Assembly: GCA_021186555.1 (NCBI GenBank) | Contig: JAJKFL010000005.1 | Span: forward strand, 23,624,635 to 23,688,634 | DNA length: 64,000 bases | Reading direction: 5' to 3' | Source of the DNA: Reticulitermes speratus | Taxonomy: Eukaryota; Arthropoda; Insecta; Blattodea; Rhinotermitidae | Program-made: the position numbers and the translations under genes | The notes under the pieces: model-generated | Databases searched by the model: none | Seen by the model: only the letters and a program-made list of their open reading frames with translations | What the model was told of the DNA's origin: nothing | Shown here: positions 9,386 through 20,900 of the stretch, in pieces | Numbering within the stretch: position 1 is the stretch's first letter | How the letters are laid out: every line of letters starts with the position of its first letter

Positions 9386-12300
9386 ACGAGGTGAGTGCGC
9401 TGCTCTGGCCTCTGTTCCCTCGGTCGGCGTGAGCTCAGCCAGCTACTGTGGTAGCGGGCACGACATTTGAGGACTCTGCTGCGGCCTCGTTTCTCTTGTT
9501 GGCGTGGGCCCAGCCTGCCACTGTGCTGGCGGGCACGACAGATGAGGGCGCTGCTCTGGCCTCTGTTCGCTTGGTCGGCGAAGACTCAGCCAGCCACTGT
9601 GGTGGCGGGTACGACAAGTGAGGGCGCTGCTCTGGCCTCTGTTCGTTCGGTCGGCGTGGGCTCAGCCAGCCCTTGTGGTGGCGGGCACGACAGTTGAGGG
9701 CGTTGCTCTGGCCTCTGTTCTCTCGTTCGGCGTAGGCTCAGCCAGCCACTGTGGTGGCGGGCACGTCACGTGAGGGCAGTGCTGTTTCCTCTGTTCGCTC
9801 GGTCGTCTTTAGCTCAGCCAGCCAATGTGGTGGCAGGCACGACAGGTGAGGGCGCTGCTTTTGCCTCTATTCGTTCGGTCGGCGTGGGCTAGCCAGCCAC
9901 TGTGGTGGCGGACACGACAGGTGAGGGAGCTGCTCTGGCCTCTGTTCGCTTGGTCGGCGTGGGCCCAGCCAGCCACTGTGGTTGCGGGTACGACAAGTGA
10001 AGGCGCTGCTCTGGCCTCTGTTCGTTCGGTCGGCGTGGGCTCAGCCAGCCACTGTGGTGGCGGGCAAGACAGTTGAGGGAGTTGCTCTGGCCTCTGTTCT
10101 CTCGTTCGGCGTAGGCTCAGCCAGCCACTGTGGTGGCGGGCATGTCAGATCAGGGCGGTGCTGTGTCATCTGTTCGCTCGGTGGTCTTGAGCTCAGCCAT
10201 CCAATGTGGTGGCAGGCACGACAGGTGCGGGCGCTGCTATTGCCTCTGTTCGGTCGGCGTGGGCTCAGCCAGCCACTGTGGTGGCGGACACGACAGGTGA
10301 GGGCGCTGCTCTGGCCTCTGTTCGCTTGGTCTGCGTGGGCCCAACCAGCCACTGTGGAGGCGGGCACGACAGATGAGGGCGCTGCTCGTGGCCTCTGTTC
10401 GCTTGGTCGGCGAAGGCTCAGCCAGCCACTGTGGAGGCGGGTACGACAAGTGAGGGGCGCTGCTCTGGACTATGTTCACTTGGTCGGCGAGGGCTCAGCC
10501 AGGCACTGTGGTGGCGGTCACGAAATTTGAGGGCGCTGACCTGGCCTCTTTTCACTCGGTACGTCGTGGGCTCAGCCAGCGAATGTGGTAGCGGGCACAA
10601 CAGGTGAGGGCGCTGCTCTGTCCTATGTTCGCTTGGTCGGCGAGGACTCATTCAGCCACTGTGGTGGCGAGCACGACAGTTGAGGGCGCTACTCTTAGCA
10701 TATGTTCGCTCGGTCGACGTGTGCTCAACCAGCCACTATGGTTGCGGACACGATAGGTGAGGTCGCTGCTCTGTCTTCTGTTCGCTTGGTCGGCGTGGGC
10801 TAAGCTAGACACTGGTGGCGGGCACGACAGTTGAGGGCGCTGGTCTGCCTCTGTTCGTCTGTACGACGTGGGCTCAGACAATGTGGTGGCGGGCACGACA
10901 CGTGAGGGCGCTGGTATGGCCTCTGTTCGTCTGGCCGGCGTGGGCTCAATTACTGTGGGCGCGGGCCAATAGGGAATTACGTTGGTTGGTCTCGCCTCTG
11001 TTCCTTCGTTTGGCATGGACTCAGTTAATGTGGTAGCTGTCCGATATGCAAGGGCGTTGGTCTGGTCCCCTCTCGCCTCTGTTCCCATGGTCGGCGTGGG
11101 CGCAGTCTCTTTGGTGGCGAGCCGATAGGCAAGGGCGTTGGTCTGGTCTCGCCTCTGTTCCTTTAGTCGAGTGGGCTCAGTCACTGTGGTGGCGGGCCGT
11201 TTAAGGCAAGGGCATTGTTCTGTGCTCGCCTCTTTTTCCTTAGGGCGGCATGGGCTCAGTTATTGTGCAGGCGGCCCGATAGGCAAGGGCGTTGGTCTGG
11301 TCTCGCCTCTTTTCCTTTTTTTTGGCGTGGGCTCAGTCACTGTGGTGGCGGGCCGAAGTGCAAGGGCGTTGTTCTGATCTCGCCTCTGTTCCCTCGGTCG
11401 GCGTGGGCTGAACCAGCTACAGTGGTAGCGGACACGACATTTGAAGACCCTGCTCTGGCCTCTGTTCTCTTGTCGGCATGGGCCCAGTCATCCACTGTGG
11501 TGGCGTGCACTGACAGGTGAGGATGCTGCTGTGGCCTCTTTCTCTTTTGTGACGTAGGCCCAGCCTGCCACTGTGGTGGTGGGCACGACAGGTGAGGATG
11601 CTTTGTGGCCTCTTTTCTCTTCTCGGCGTGGGCCCAGCCTGCCACTGTGGTGGCGGGCACGACAGATGAGGGCGCTGCTCTGGCCTCTGATCGCTTGGTC
11701 GGCGTGGGCTCAGCCAGCCACTGTGGTGGCGGGCACGACAGTTGAGGGCGTTGCTCTGTTCTCTGTTCTTCCGTTCGGCGTAGGCTCAGCCAGCCACTGT
11801 GGTGGCGGGCACGTCAGGTGAGGGCGCTGCTCTGGTCTCTGTTCGCTCGGTCGGCTGGGGCAAGGCCAGCCACTGTGGTGGCAGGCATGACAGGCGAGGG
11901 CGTTCTTTGGCCTCTGTTCTTTCGGTCGGCGTGGGTTCAGCCAGCCACTATGGTGGCGGACATGAAAGGTAAGGGCGCTGCTCTGGCCTCTTTTCGCTTG
12001 GTCGGCTTGGGCCCAGCCAGCCACTGTGGAGGCGGACACGACAGATGAGGGCGCTGTTCTGGCCTCTGTTATCTTGGTCGGCATGGGCTCAGCCAGCCAC
12101 TGTGTTGGCGGGCACGTCAGGAGAGGGCGCTGCTCTGGCCTCTGTTCGCTTGGTCGGCGAAAGCTCAGCCAGACACGGTGGTGGGTGCACGAAAGTTGAG
12201 GGCGCAGCTCTGGCCTATGTTCGCTTGTTCGGCGAGGGCTCAGCCAGGCACTGTGGTGGCGGTCACGAAATTTGAGGGCGCTGCCCTGGCCTCTTTTTAC

Positions 12301-14005
12301 TCGGTAGGCGTTGGATCAGCCAGCGAATGTGGTAGCGGGCATGACAGGTGAGGGCGCTGCTCTGGCCTCTGTACGCTTGGCCGGCGTGGCCTCACGCAGC
12401 CACAGTGGAGGTGGGCACAACAGGTGAGTGCGCTGCTCTGGCCTAAGTTTGCTTGGTCGGCGACGACTAAGGCAGCCACTGTGGTGGCGTGCACTAAAGT
12501 TGAGGGCGCTGCTCTAGCATATGTTCGCTCGGTCGACGTGTGCTCAACCAGCCACTATGGTGGCGGACACGATAGGTGAGGTCGCTGCAATGTGATCTGT
12601 TCGCTTGATCGGCGTGGGCTCAGCTAGACACTGTGGTGGCGGGCACGGCATTTGAGGGCGCTGGTCTCGCCACTGTTCGTCTGTACGGCTTGGGCTCAGT
12701 CAATGTGGTGGCAGGCACGACACATGAGGGCACTAAAATGGCCTCTGTTCGTCTAGCCGGCGTGGGCTCAGTCACTGTGGTGGCGGGCCAATAGGGAATT
12801 GCGTTGGTCTGGTCTCTCCCTGTTCCTTTGTTTGGCGTGGACTCAGTTAATGTGGTGGCGGTCCGATATGCAAGGGCGTTGGTCTAGTCCTGTCTCGCCT
12901 CAATTCCCATGGTCTGCGTGGGCTGAGTCACTGTGGTGGCGGGCCGATAGGCAAGGGCGTAGTTCTAGGCTCGTCTCTTTTCCTTGGTCGGCGTGGGCTC
13001 AGTCACTTTGGTGGCGGGCCGATAGGCAGGGGCGTTGGTCTGGTAACGCCTCTTTTCCTGTTGTCGGCGTGGGCTCAGTCATTGTGGTGGCGGGCCAATA
13101 GGCAAGGGCGTCTCAGCTGAGACAGGTGAGGATGATGCTGTGACCTCTTTTCTCTTGTCGGCTTGGGCCCAGCCTGCCACTGTCGTGGTGGGAACGACAG
13201 GTGAGGATGCTGCTGTGATCTCTTTTCTCGTCTCGGCGTGGGCCCAGCCTGCCACTGTGGTGGCGGGAACGACAGATGAGGGCACTGCTCTGGCCTCTGT
13301 TCGCTTGGTCGGCGAAGGCTCAGCCAACCACTGTGGTGACGGTTACAAGTGAGGGCGCTGCTCTGGCCTCTGTTCGCTCGGTCGGCGTGGGCTCAGTCAG
13401 CCACTATGGTGGTGGTCACGACAGTTGAGGGCGCTGGTCTGGCCTCTTTTCGCCTGTACGGCGTGGACTCAGTTAATGTGGTGGCGGGCACGACACGTGA
13501 GGGCTCTTGTCTTGCCTCTGTTCGTCTGACCGACGTGGGCTTAGTCACTGTGTTGGCGGGCAAACAGTGAAGTGCGTTAGTCTGTTCTCGACTCTGTTCC
13601 TTTGTTTGGCGTGGACTCAGTTACTGTTGTGGCGTTCCGATATGCAGGGACGTTGGTCTGGTCCTATCTCGCCTCTGTCCCCATGGTCGGCGTGGGCTCA
13701 GTCATTGTCGTGGCGGGCCGTTAGGCAAGGGCGTTGGTCTGGTCTCGCCTCTTTTCCTTTGGTCGGCGTGGGCTCAGTCACTGTAGTGGCAGGCCGAAAG
13801 CAAGGGCGTTGTTCTAGGCTCGCCTCTTTTCCCTTGGTCGGCGTGGGCTCAGTCACTGTGGTGGCGGGCCGATAGGCAAGGCGTTGTTCTGGTGTCGCCT
13901 CTTTCCTTTGGTAGGCGTGTGCTCATTCACTGTGGTGGCGGTCCGAGAAGCAAGGGCGTTGTTCTGGTCTCGCCTCTGTTCCTTTGGTCGGCGAGGGCTC
14001 AGGCA
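9386..14005 (-). repeat. 76-bp spacer repeat array 1 (about 60 units)
   Basis: The tandem unit measures 76 bp (for example 9551 to 9627). Subtype A reads CAGCCAGCCACTGTGGTGG, GGGCACGACAGGTGAGGGCG and GCTCTGGCCTCTGTTCGC. Subtype B reads CAGTCACTGTGGTGG, GGGCCGATAGGCAAGGGCG and GCCTCTGTTCCTTTGG. Blocks of B lie at about 10960-11410, 12780-13110 and 13560-14005; the rest is mainly A. Units differ by many substitutions and small indels, so homogenisation is not recent. Reading frames here are repeat by-products. The context (18S fragments, ETS-like sequence) supports an rDNA IGS origin. Confidence 0.9.
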
Positions 14006-14053
14006 ATGTCGTATGTCCTCCTACCACGAGCCTGCATCTCTTTCAAAATATTA
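14006..14053 (-). repeat. Single 51-bp unit joining array 1 to an 18S fragment
   Basis: One unit (TATGTCCTCCTACCACGAGC) sits between a subtype-B 76-bp unit, cut after GGCTCAGGCAATGTC, and the 18S fragment. The same join occurs at 28621 and, more diverged, at about 31226. Confidence 0.8.
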
Positions 14054-14222
14054 GCATGTATTAGCTCTAGAATTACCACTGTTATCCAAGTAACTGTCCA
14101 GCATCTAATTACCTAATCTGATTTAATGGGCAATTTGCTATTTCACTTTATTGTGGCTAGCTCTGAGACAAGCATGGCGTAGTCTTTGGGACAAGCATAT
14201 GACTGCTGGCAGGAACAATCAC
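14054..14222 (-). pseudogene. 18S rRNA 5' end fragment, module 2 copy a
   Basis: Read on the minus strand this is the first ~170 nt of 18S rRNA. It runs from the region of CTGGTTGATCCTGCCAG (here changed: ATTGTTCCTGCCAG), through CATATGCTTGTCCCAAAG, to TTACTTGGATAACAGTGG and CTAGAGCTAATACATGC, where it stops abruptly. It carries many changes from the universally conserved sequence, so it is a fragment and not a functional gene. Upstream (plus, right) it continues into about 28 nt of common leader and then ETS-like sequence. Confidence 0.88.
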
Positions 14223-14475
14223 TGCCGTGCGAGTTCCTCACCTGGCCCACCGAAGGCAATGTCCGCGATGTTGCTAGTAGGGTGAACCAGTTTGCCGGGC
14301 GGAGGACCGCCCGGTCATCTCCATTGATTCAGTCTCTCGTCCTCTAAAGTATCAAATGCACCGTCGTTAACCGAGGCTGGAGCGGGTAGCGAGAAGAGGA
14401 CGATCTGGCACCAGACGATAGAGCGCTGGTCGGAAGAGAGTCTCAGCATTCGTCCACCAACAGGCCCCTACGCCC
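14223..14475 (-). repeat. ETS-like segment, module 2
   Basis: The segment follows the 18S 5' end on its 5' side and matches the equivalents in modules 1, 3 and 4. It has one hairpin unit (CCGGGCGGAGGACCGCCCGG near 14297) and the downstream words CAGTCTCTCGTCC and CAGCATTCGTCCACCA. It is shorter than the module 3 version, lacking about 80 bp before the 51-bp tract. Confidence 0.75.
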
Positions 14476-14722
14476 GGTATGTCCTCCTACCACGAGTCTG
14501 CCCGACTTTGAAAATATTCCGAGGCATGTATGTCCTCCTACCACTAGCGTGCATGTCTTTGAATATATTCCGAAGCGGGTATGTCCTTCTACCACGAGCC
14601 GGCATCTCTTTGAAAATATTCCGAGACAGGTATGTCTTCCTACCACGAGCCGACATTACTTTGAAAATATTCCGAGGCAGGTATGTTCTCCTACTTCGAG
14701 CCTGCATGCCTTTGAAATATTA
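14476..14722 (-). repeat. 51-bp tandem repeat, module 2 (about 5 units)
   Basis: Regular 51-bp units lie from the first TATGTCCTCCTACCACGAG at 14478 to the join with the next 18S fragment. The internal AAATATTCCGAGGCA word is well kept. The last unit ends GCCTGCATGCCTTTGAAATATTA.. and then GCATG of 18S. Confidence 0.88.
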
Positions 14723-14890
14723 GCATGTAATAGCTCTAGAATTACCAAAGTAATCCAAGTAACTGTCCACCATGTAAGGAAGAATATCTCATTTTATCCA
14801 TTTGTTGTTTCACCTTAACGTTGCTTGCACTGTGACAAGCACGACATAATCTTTGAGACATGCGTATGAATACTGCCAGGATCAACCATG
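14723..14890 (-). pseudogene. 18S rRNA 5' end fragment, module 2 copy b
   Basis: A second antisense copy of the 18S 5' end with the same inner breakpoint (CTAATACATGC region) and the same 5' terminus (GGTTGATCCTGG). Unlike copy a, its leader of about 28 nt (CACGCACCGAGGTCACG on minus) runs straight into subtype-B 76-bp units at about 14915. It is diverged from conserved 18S and not functional. Confidence 0.88.
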
Positions 14891-14914
14891 GAAACGTGAC
14901 CTCGGTGCGTGTTC

Positions 14915-17900
14915 CTCTGTTCCTTTGGTCGGCGTCGGTTCAACCACTTGGTGGCGGGCCAATAGGCAAGAGCGTTGGTCTGGTTTCGCCTCTGTTCCTT
15001 TGGTCGGCGTTGGCTCAATCACTCTAGTGGCGGGCCGATAGGCAAAGGCGTTGGTCTCGATTCGCCTCTGTTCCTTCGGTCGGCGTGGGCTCAGTCACTT
15101 TAGTGGCGGGCCGATAGGCAAGGTCGTTGGTCTGGTCTCGCCTCAGTTCGATTTGTCGGCGTGGGCTCATGCAGCCACTGGGTTGGCGGGCACGACAGGT
15201 GAGGGCACGGCTATGGAATCTGTTCGCAGGGTTGGCGTGGTCTTAACAATCCACTTTGGCGGTGGACACGACAGGTGAGGGCGCTGCTTTGAAACTGTTC
15301 GTTCGGTCGGCGTTGTCTCAGCCAACCACAGAGGTGGTGGACACGACAGGTGAGTGCGCTGCTCTGGCCTCTGCTCGCTTGGTAGGCGTGGCTAAGGTTA
15401 GCCACTGTGGTGGTGGGCACGACAGGTGAGGGCGCTGCTCTGGCCTCTGTTCCCTTGGTCGCGTGGGCCCAGCCAGCCACTGTAGAGGCGGGCACGACAG
15501 TTGAGGGCGTTGCTCTGGTCTCTGTTAGCGTGGTCGACGTGGGCTCAGACAACCACTGTGGTGGCGGGCATGACAGGTGAGGGAGCTGATATGGCCTCTG
15601 TTCGCTTGGTCGTCGTGGGCTCTGGAAGTTACTGTGTTGGCAGGCACGCAAGGTGAAAAGGCTGCTCTGGCGCCTGTTCTCTCGGTCGGCATGGGTTCAG
15701 CCAGCCACTACCGTGGCAGGCACGACAGGTGAGGGGGTTCCTCTGGCCTCTGTTCGCTCGGTCGGCGTGGGCTAAGCAAGCCACTGTGGTGTCGGGCACG
15801 ACACGTAAAGTCGCTGCTTTGGCCTCTGTTCGCTCTGTCGGCGTGGCTCAGCCAGCCATGTGGTGGCGGAATCGACAGTTGAGGGCGCTGCTCTGGGCTC
15901 TGTTCGCTTGGTGGGCTTGGGCTCAGACAGCCACTGTGGTGGCGGACACGACATGTGAGGGCGCTGTTCTGGCCTCTGTTCTCTTGTTCGGCGGGGGCCC
16001 AGCCAGCCACTGTGGGGTTGGGCACGACTTGTGAGGGCGCAGCTCTGGCATCTGTTGCTCGTTCGGCTTGGGATCAGCCAGCCACTGTGGTGGCGGCAAA
16101 GTAAGTCGAGGCACATATCTAGGGCTCTGTTCCACTCTCGGCGTGGGTTCAGCCAGCCTCTGTGGTGGCGGCACGACAGTTGAGGGCGCTGCTTTGGCCT
16201 CTCTACGATCGTTCGGCGTGGACTCAGACAGGAACTGTGGTTGCGGGAACGAAAGGGGAAGGCGCTGCTCTGGTCTCTGTTCGCTTGGTTGGTGTGGGCC
16301 GAACCAGCCACTGTGGTGGCGGGCACGACAGGTGAGGGCTGTATTCTGGCCACTGTTCGCTTGGTGGGCGTGGGTATAGCCAGCCACCATGGTGGCTTGC
16401 ACGACTAGTGAGGGCGCTGATTTGGTCTCTCTTCTCTTCGTCGGCGTGGGCTAAGCCAACCACTGTGTTGGCGAGCATGACAAGTGAGGGGGATGGTGTG
16501 GCCTCTGTTCGCTTGATCGGCGTGGGAACAATCAGTCACACTGGTAGCGTGCACGACGGTTGAGGGCGCTGCTCAAGCCTCTGTCCGCTTGGTCGGCTTC
16601 GGCCCAGTCAGCCCTTGTGGTGGCGAAAACGACAGGTGAGGGCGCTGCTCTGACCTCTGTTCGCTCGTTCGACTTGGGCTTACCCAGCCATGCTGTTGGC
16701 TGACACAACAAGTGAGAGCACTGTTCAGGCCTCTGTTCGCTCGGTCGGCCTGGGCTCTGACAGCCACAGTTGTGGCTGGTACGATTGGTGAGGGCACTGC
16801 TCTGGTCTCTGTTCGCTCGGTCTGCGTTGGATCACCCAACCACTGTGGTAGCGGGCACGACGGTTTAGGGCTCTGCTCTGGCCTCAGTTCGCTTGGTCGG
16901 CGTGGGCTCACCCAGCCATTGTGGTGGCGGGCACGACATTTGAGGGCGGTGATCTGGCCTCTGTTCGGTCGGTCGGTGTGGGCTCAACCAGCCACTGTGT
17001 TGGCAGGCACGACAGGCGATGGCGCTGCTTTGGTCCTCTGTTCGCTCAGTCGGCTTGGGCTCAGCCAGCCACTGTGGTGGCGGATACTATAGTTGAGGGC
17101 GCTGTTGTTTCCTATGCTCGTTCGGTCGGCGTGGGCCCAGCAAGCCACTGTGATGGCTGATATGATAGGTGAGGTCGCTGTTCTTGCCTCTGTTCGCTTT
17201 GTAGGCGTGGCTCAGTCATCCACTCTGGTGGCGGGCACGACAAGTGAGGACGCTGCTCTGGGCTCTGTTCGCTTGATGGGCGTGGGCTCATCCAGCCACT
17301 GTGGTGGCGGACACGACAGGAGAGAGCGCTGTTCTGGCCTCTGTCCTCTTGGTCGGCGTGGGCCCAACCAGCCACTGTGGAGGCGGGCACGACTTGTGAT
17401 GGAGCTGATCTGGCATCTGTTAGCTCGTTCCACGTGGGTTCAGCCAGCCACTGTGGTGGCGGGGAAGTAAGGTGAGGGAGCTTCTCTGGCCTCTGTTCAC
17501 TCGGTGTGGGCTCAGCCAGCCACTCGGTTGCGGGCACGACAGTTGAAACCGCTGCCCTGGCCTATGTTCTCTCGGTCGGCTTAGGCTGAGCCAGCCACTA
17601 TCGTGGAGGGCACGACAGTTGAGGGCGTTGCTCTGGCCTGTTTTCGCTCAGTAAGCGTTGGCTCAGCCAGCGACTGTGGAGGCGGGCACGAAAAGTGAGG
17701 TCGTTGCACTGGCTTCTGTTGGCTCGGTCGGCGTGGGCTCAGCCAGCCACTGTGGTGGCGGGCACGACAGTTGAGGGCGATGCTGTGGCCTCTGTTCTCT
17801 CGTTCGGCGTTGGCTCAGCCACCAACTGTTGTGGCGGGCACAACAGGTGAGGGCGCTGTTCTGGCCTCTGTTCGCTCGGTCAGGTAGGCTCATCCAGCCA

Positions 17901-20900
17901 ATGGGCACGAGGAGACCATAAGTGATGGCGCAGCTCTGGCCTCTGTTCGCTTGGTAGACGTGTATCAGGCAGCCACTGTGGTGGCGGGAACATCACGTGG
18001 GGGCGCTGCTCTGGCCTCTGTTCGTTTGGTCGGTGTGGGCTCAGGCATCCACTGTGGTGGCGGACACGAAAGGTGAGGTCGCAGCTCTGGCTTCTGTTCG
18101 CTTCGTTCGGCTTGGGCTCAGCCGGCCACTGTGCTGGCAGATACGACAGGTGAGGGCGTAGCTCTGGCCTCTGTACGCTTGTTCGGCGTGTTCCCAGACA
18201 GATACTGTTTTTTCGGGCACGACAATTCAGGGCGCTTCTCTGTCTTCTGCTCCCTCGGTCGACGTTGGCTCAGTCTGCCAATATAGAGGCAGTCACGACG
18301 GGTGAGGGCGCTGCTATTGCCTGTGTTCGCTCAGTCGGCGTGGGCTCAGCCATCCACTGCGGTGGCGCACACGACAAGTGAGGTCGCTGTTCTGGACTCT
18401 GTTCTCTTGGTCGGCGTGGGCCCATCCAGCCACTGTGTAAGCGGGTACGACTTGTGAGGGCGTTGCTCTGGTATCATTTACCTCGTTCGGCGTGGGATCA
18501 GCCAGCCAATATTGTTGCGGTCAAGAAACTTTAGGGCGCATCTCTGGCCTCTGTTCCATCGCTCGGTGTGGGCTCGGCTAGCCTCTGTGGTGGCGGCACG
18601 ACAGTTGAGGGCGCTGCTTTGTCCTCCGTTCGTTCGGCTTGGGCTCAGCCAGGCACTGTGGTGGCGGTCTCGAAAGGGGAAGGCGCTGCTCTGACCTCTG
18701 TTCGCTTGGTTGGCGTGGGACGAGCCAGCCACTGTGGTGTCGGGCACGACAGGTGAGGGCGCTATTCTGGCCAATGTTCGCTTGGTGTGCGTGGGTCTAG
18801 CCATCCACCATGGTGGCTTGCTTGACATGCGAGGGCGCTGATTTGGCCTCTCTTCGCTTCGTCGGCGTGGGCTCAGCCAGCCACTGTGATGGCGAACACG
18901 ACAGGTGAGGGGGATGTTCTGGCCTCTGGTCGCTTGATCGGCGTGGTCCCAGCCAGCCACTGTGGTGCCGGGAACGACTGGTGAGGGCGCTGCTTTGGCC
19001 TCTGTTCGCTCGGTCGGCTTGGTCTCAGCCAGCCATTCGGTTGCGGGCACGACAGTTGAGGCCGCTGCCCTGTCCTCTGTTTCTCTCGGTCGGCGTAGGC
19101 TCAGCCAGCCACTATCGTGGAGGGCACGACAGGTGAGGGCGCTGCTCAGGCATGTGTTCGCTCAGTCAGCGTTGGCTCAGCCAGCGACTGTGGAGGCGGG
19201 CACGACATTTCAGCGCGATGCTCTGGCCTCTGCTCTCTCGTTCGGCGTTGGCTCAGCCAGCAACTGTGGTGGCGGTCACGACTGGTGAGGGCGCTGCTCT
19301 GGCCTCTGTTCGCTCGTTCTGCGTTTGCTTAGCCAGCAACTGTGGTGGCGGGCACGACATGTGAGGGCCTGCTCTGGTTTCTGTTCGCTCGGTCGGCGTA
19401 GGCTCAGCCAGCCACTGGAGCGAGGAGACGTCAGGTGAAGGCGCTGCTCTGGCCTTTGTTCTCTTGGCTGGCGAGGGCTCACCCAGCAACTGTGGTGACA
19501 GTCACTACAGATAAGGGCGCAGATGTGGCCTCTGTTCGCTTGTTTGGCATGGGCCCAGTCTTCCATTGTGGAATTGGGCACGACAGTGAGGACGCTGCTC
19601 TGGACTATGTTCGCTTTGTCGGCGATTGCTCAAGCAGCCACTGTGTTGGCGTGCACGAAAGTTGAGGGCGCAGAACTGTCTCTGTTCGCTTGGTCGGCGA
19701 GCGTTCAGCCAGGCACTGTGGATGGCGTTCACGACATTTCAGAGCGCTGCGCTGACCACTTTTCGCTCGGTCGGCGTTGACTCAGGCAACGAATATGGTA
19801 GGGGGCACGACAGGTGAGGGCGCTGCTCTGGACTCTGTACGCTTGGACAGTCACTGTGATGGCTGGCACGAAAGGTGAGGGCGCTGCTCTGGCCTATGTT
19901 CGGTTGGTCGGCGAGGACTCAGGCAGCCACTGTGGTGGCGGGCACGCAATTTGAAAAGGCTGCTCTGGCGCCTGCTCTCGGTCGGCATGGTTTCAGCCAG
20001 CCACTATCGGGGAGGGCACGACAGGTGAGGGCGTTGCTCTGGCCTCTGATCCATCGCTTGGCGTGGGCTCGGCCAGCCTCTGACGTGGCGGCACGACAGT
20101 TGAGGGCGCTGCTTTGGCCTCTGTTCGATCGTTCGGCGTGGGCTCAACCAGGAACTGTGGTGGCGGGCACGAAAGTGGAAGATGCTGCTCTGACCTCTTC
20201 GATTGGTTGGCGTGGGTCTAGCCAGCCACTGTGGTGTCGGGCACGTCAGGTGAGAGCGCTACTATGGCCACTTTTCGCTTCGTGTGCGTGGGCCTAGCCA
20301 TCCACCATGGTGGCTTGCACGACATGTGAGGTCGCAGATTTGGCCTCTCTTCGCTTCGTCGGCGTGGGCTCAGCCAGCCACTATCGTGGAGAGCACGACA
20401 GGTGAGGGCGCTGATCTGGCCTGTGTTCGCTCAGTCAGCCTTGGCTCACCCAGCCACTGTGTAGGCGGATACTATAGGCGAGGGCGCTGTTCTTGCCTCT
20501 GCTCTCTTGATCGGCGTGGGACCAGCCAGCCACTTTGGTAGCGGATACGATAGTTGAGGTCGCTGTTCTTGCCTCTGTTCGCTTTGTGGCCATGGCTCAG
20601 TCATCCACTCTGGTGGCGGGCACGACAAGTGAGGGAGCTGCTCTGGGCTCTGTTCTGTTGGTCGGCGTGGTCCAAGCCAGCCACTGTGTAGGCGGGCACG
20701 ACTTGTGAGGGCGCTGCTCTGGCATCATTTAGCTCGTTCGGCGTGGGATCGGCCAGCCACTATTGTGGCGGACAAGACTCTTTAGGGCTCATCTCTGGCC
20801 TCTGTTCCATCGCTCGATGTTGGCTCGGCCAGCCTCTGTAGTGGCGGCACGACAGTTGAGGGCGCTGCCTTGTCCTCTGATCGATCGTTCGGCGTGGGCT

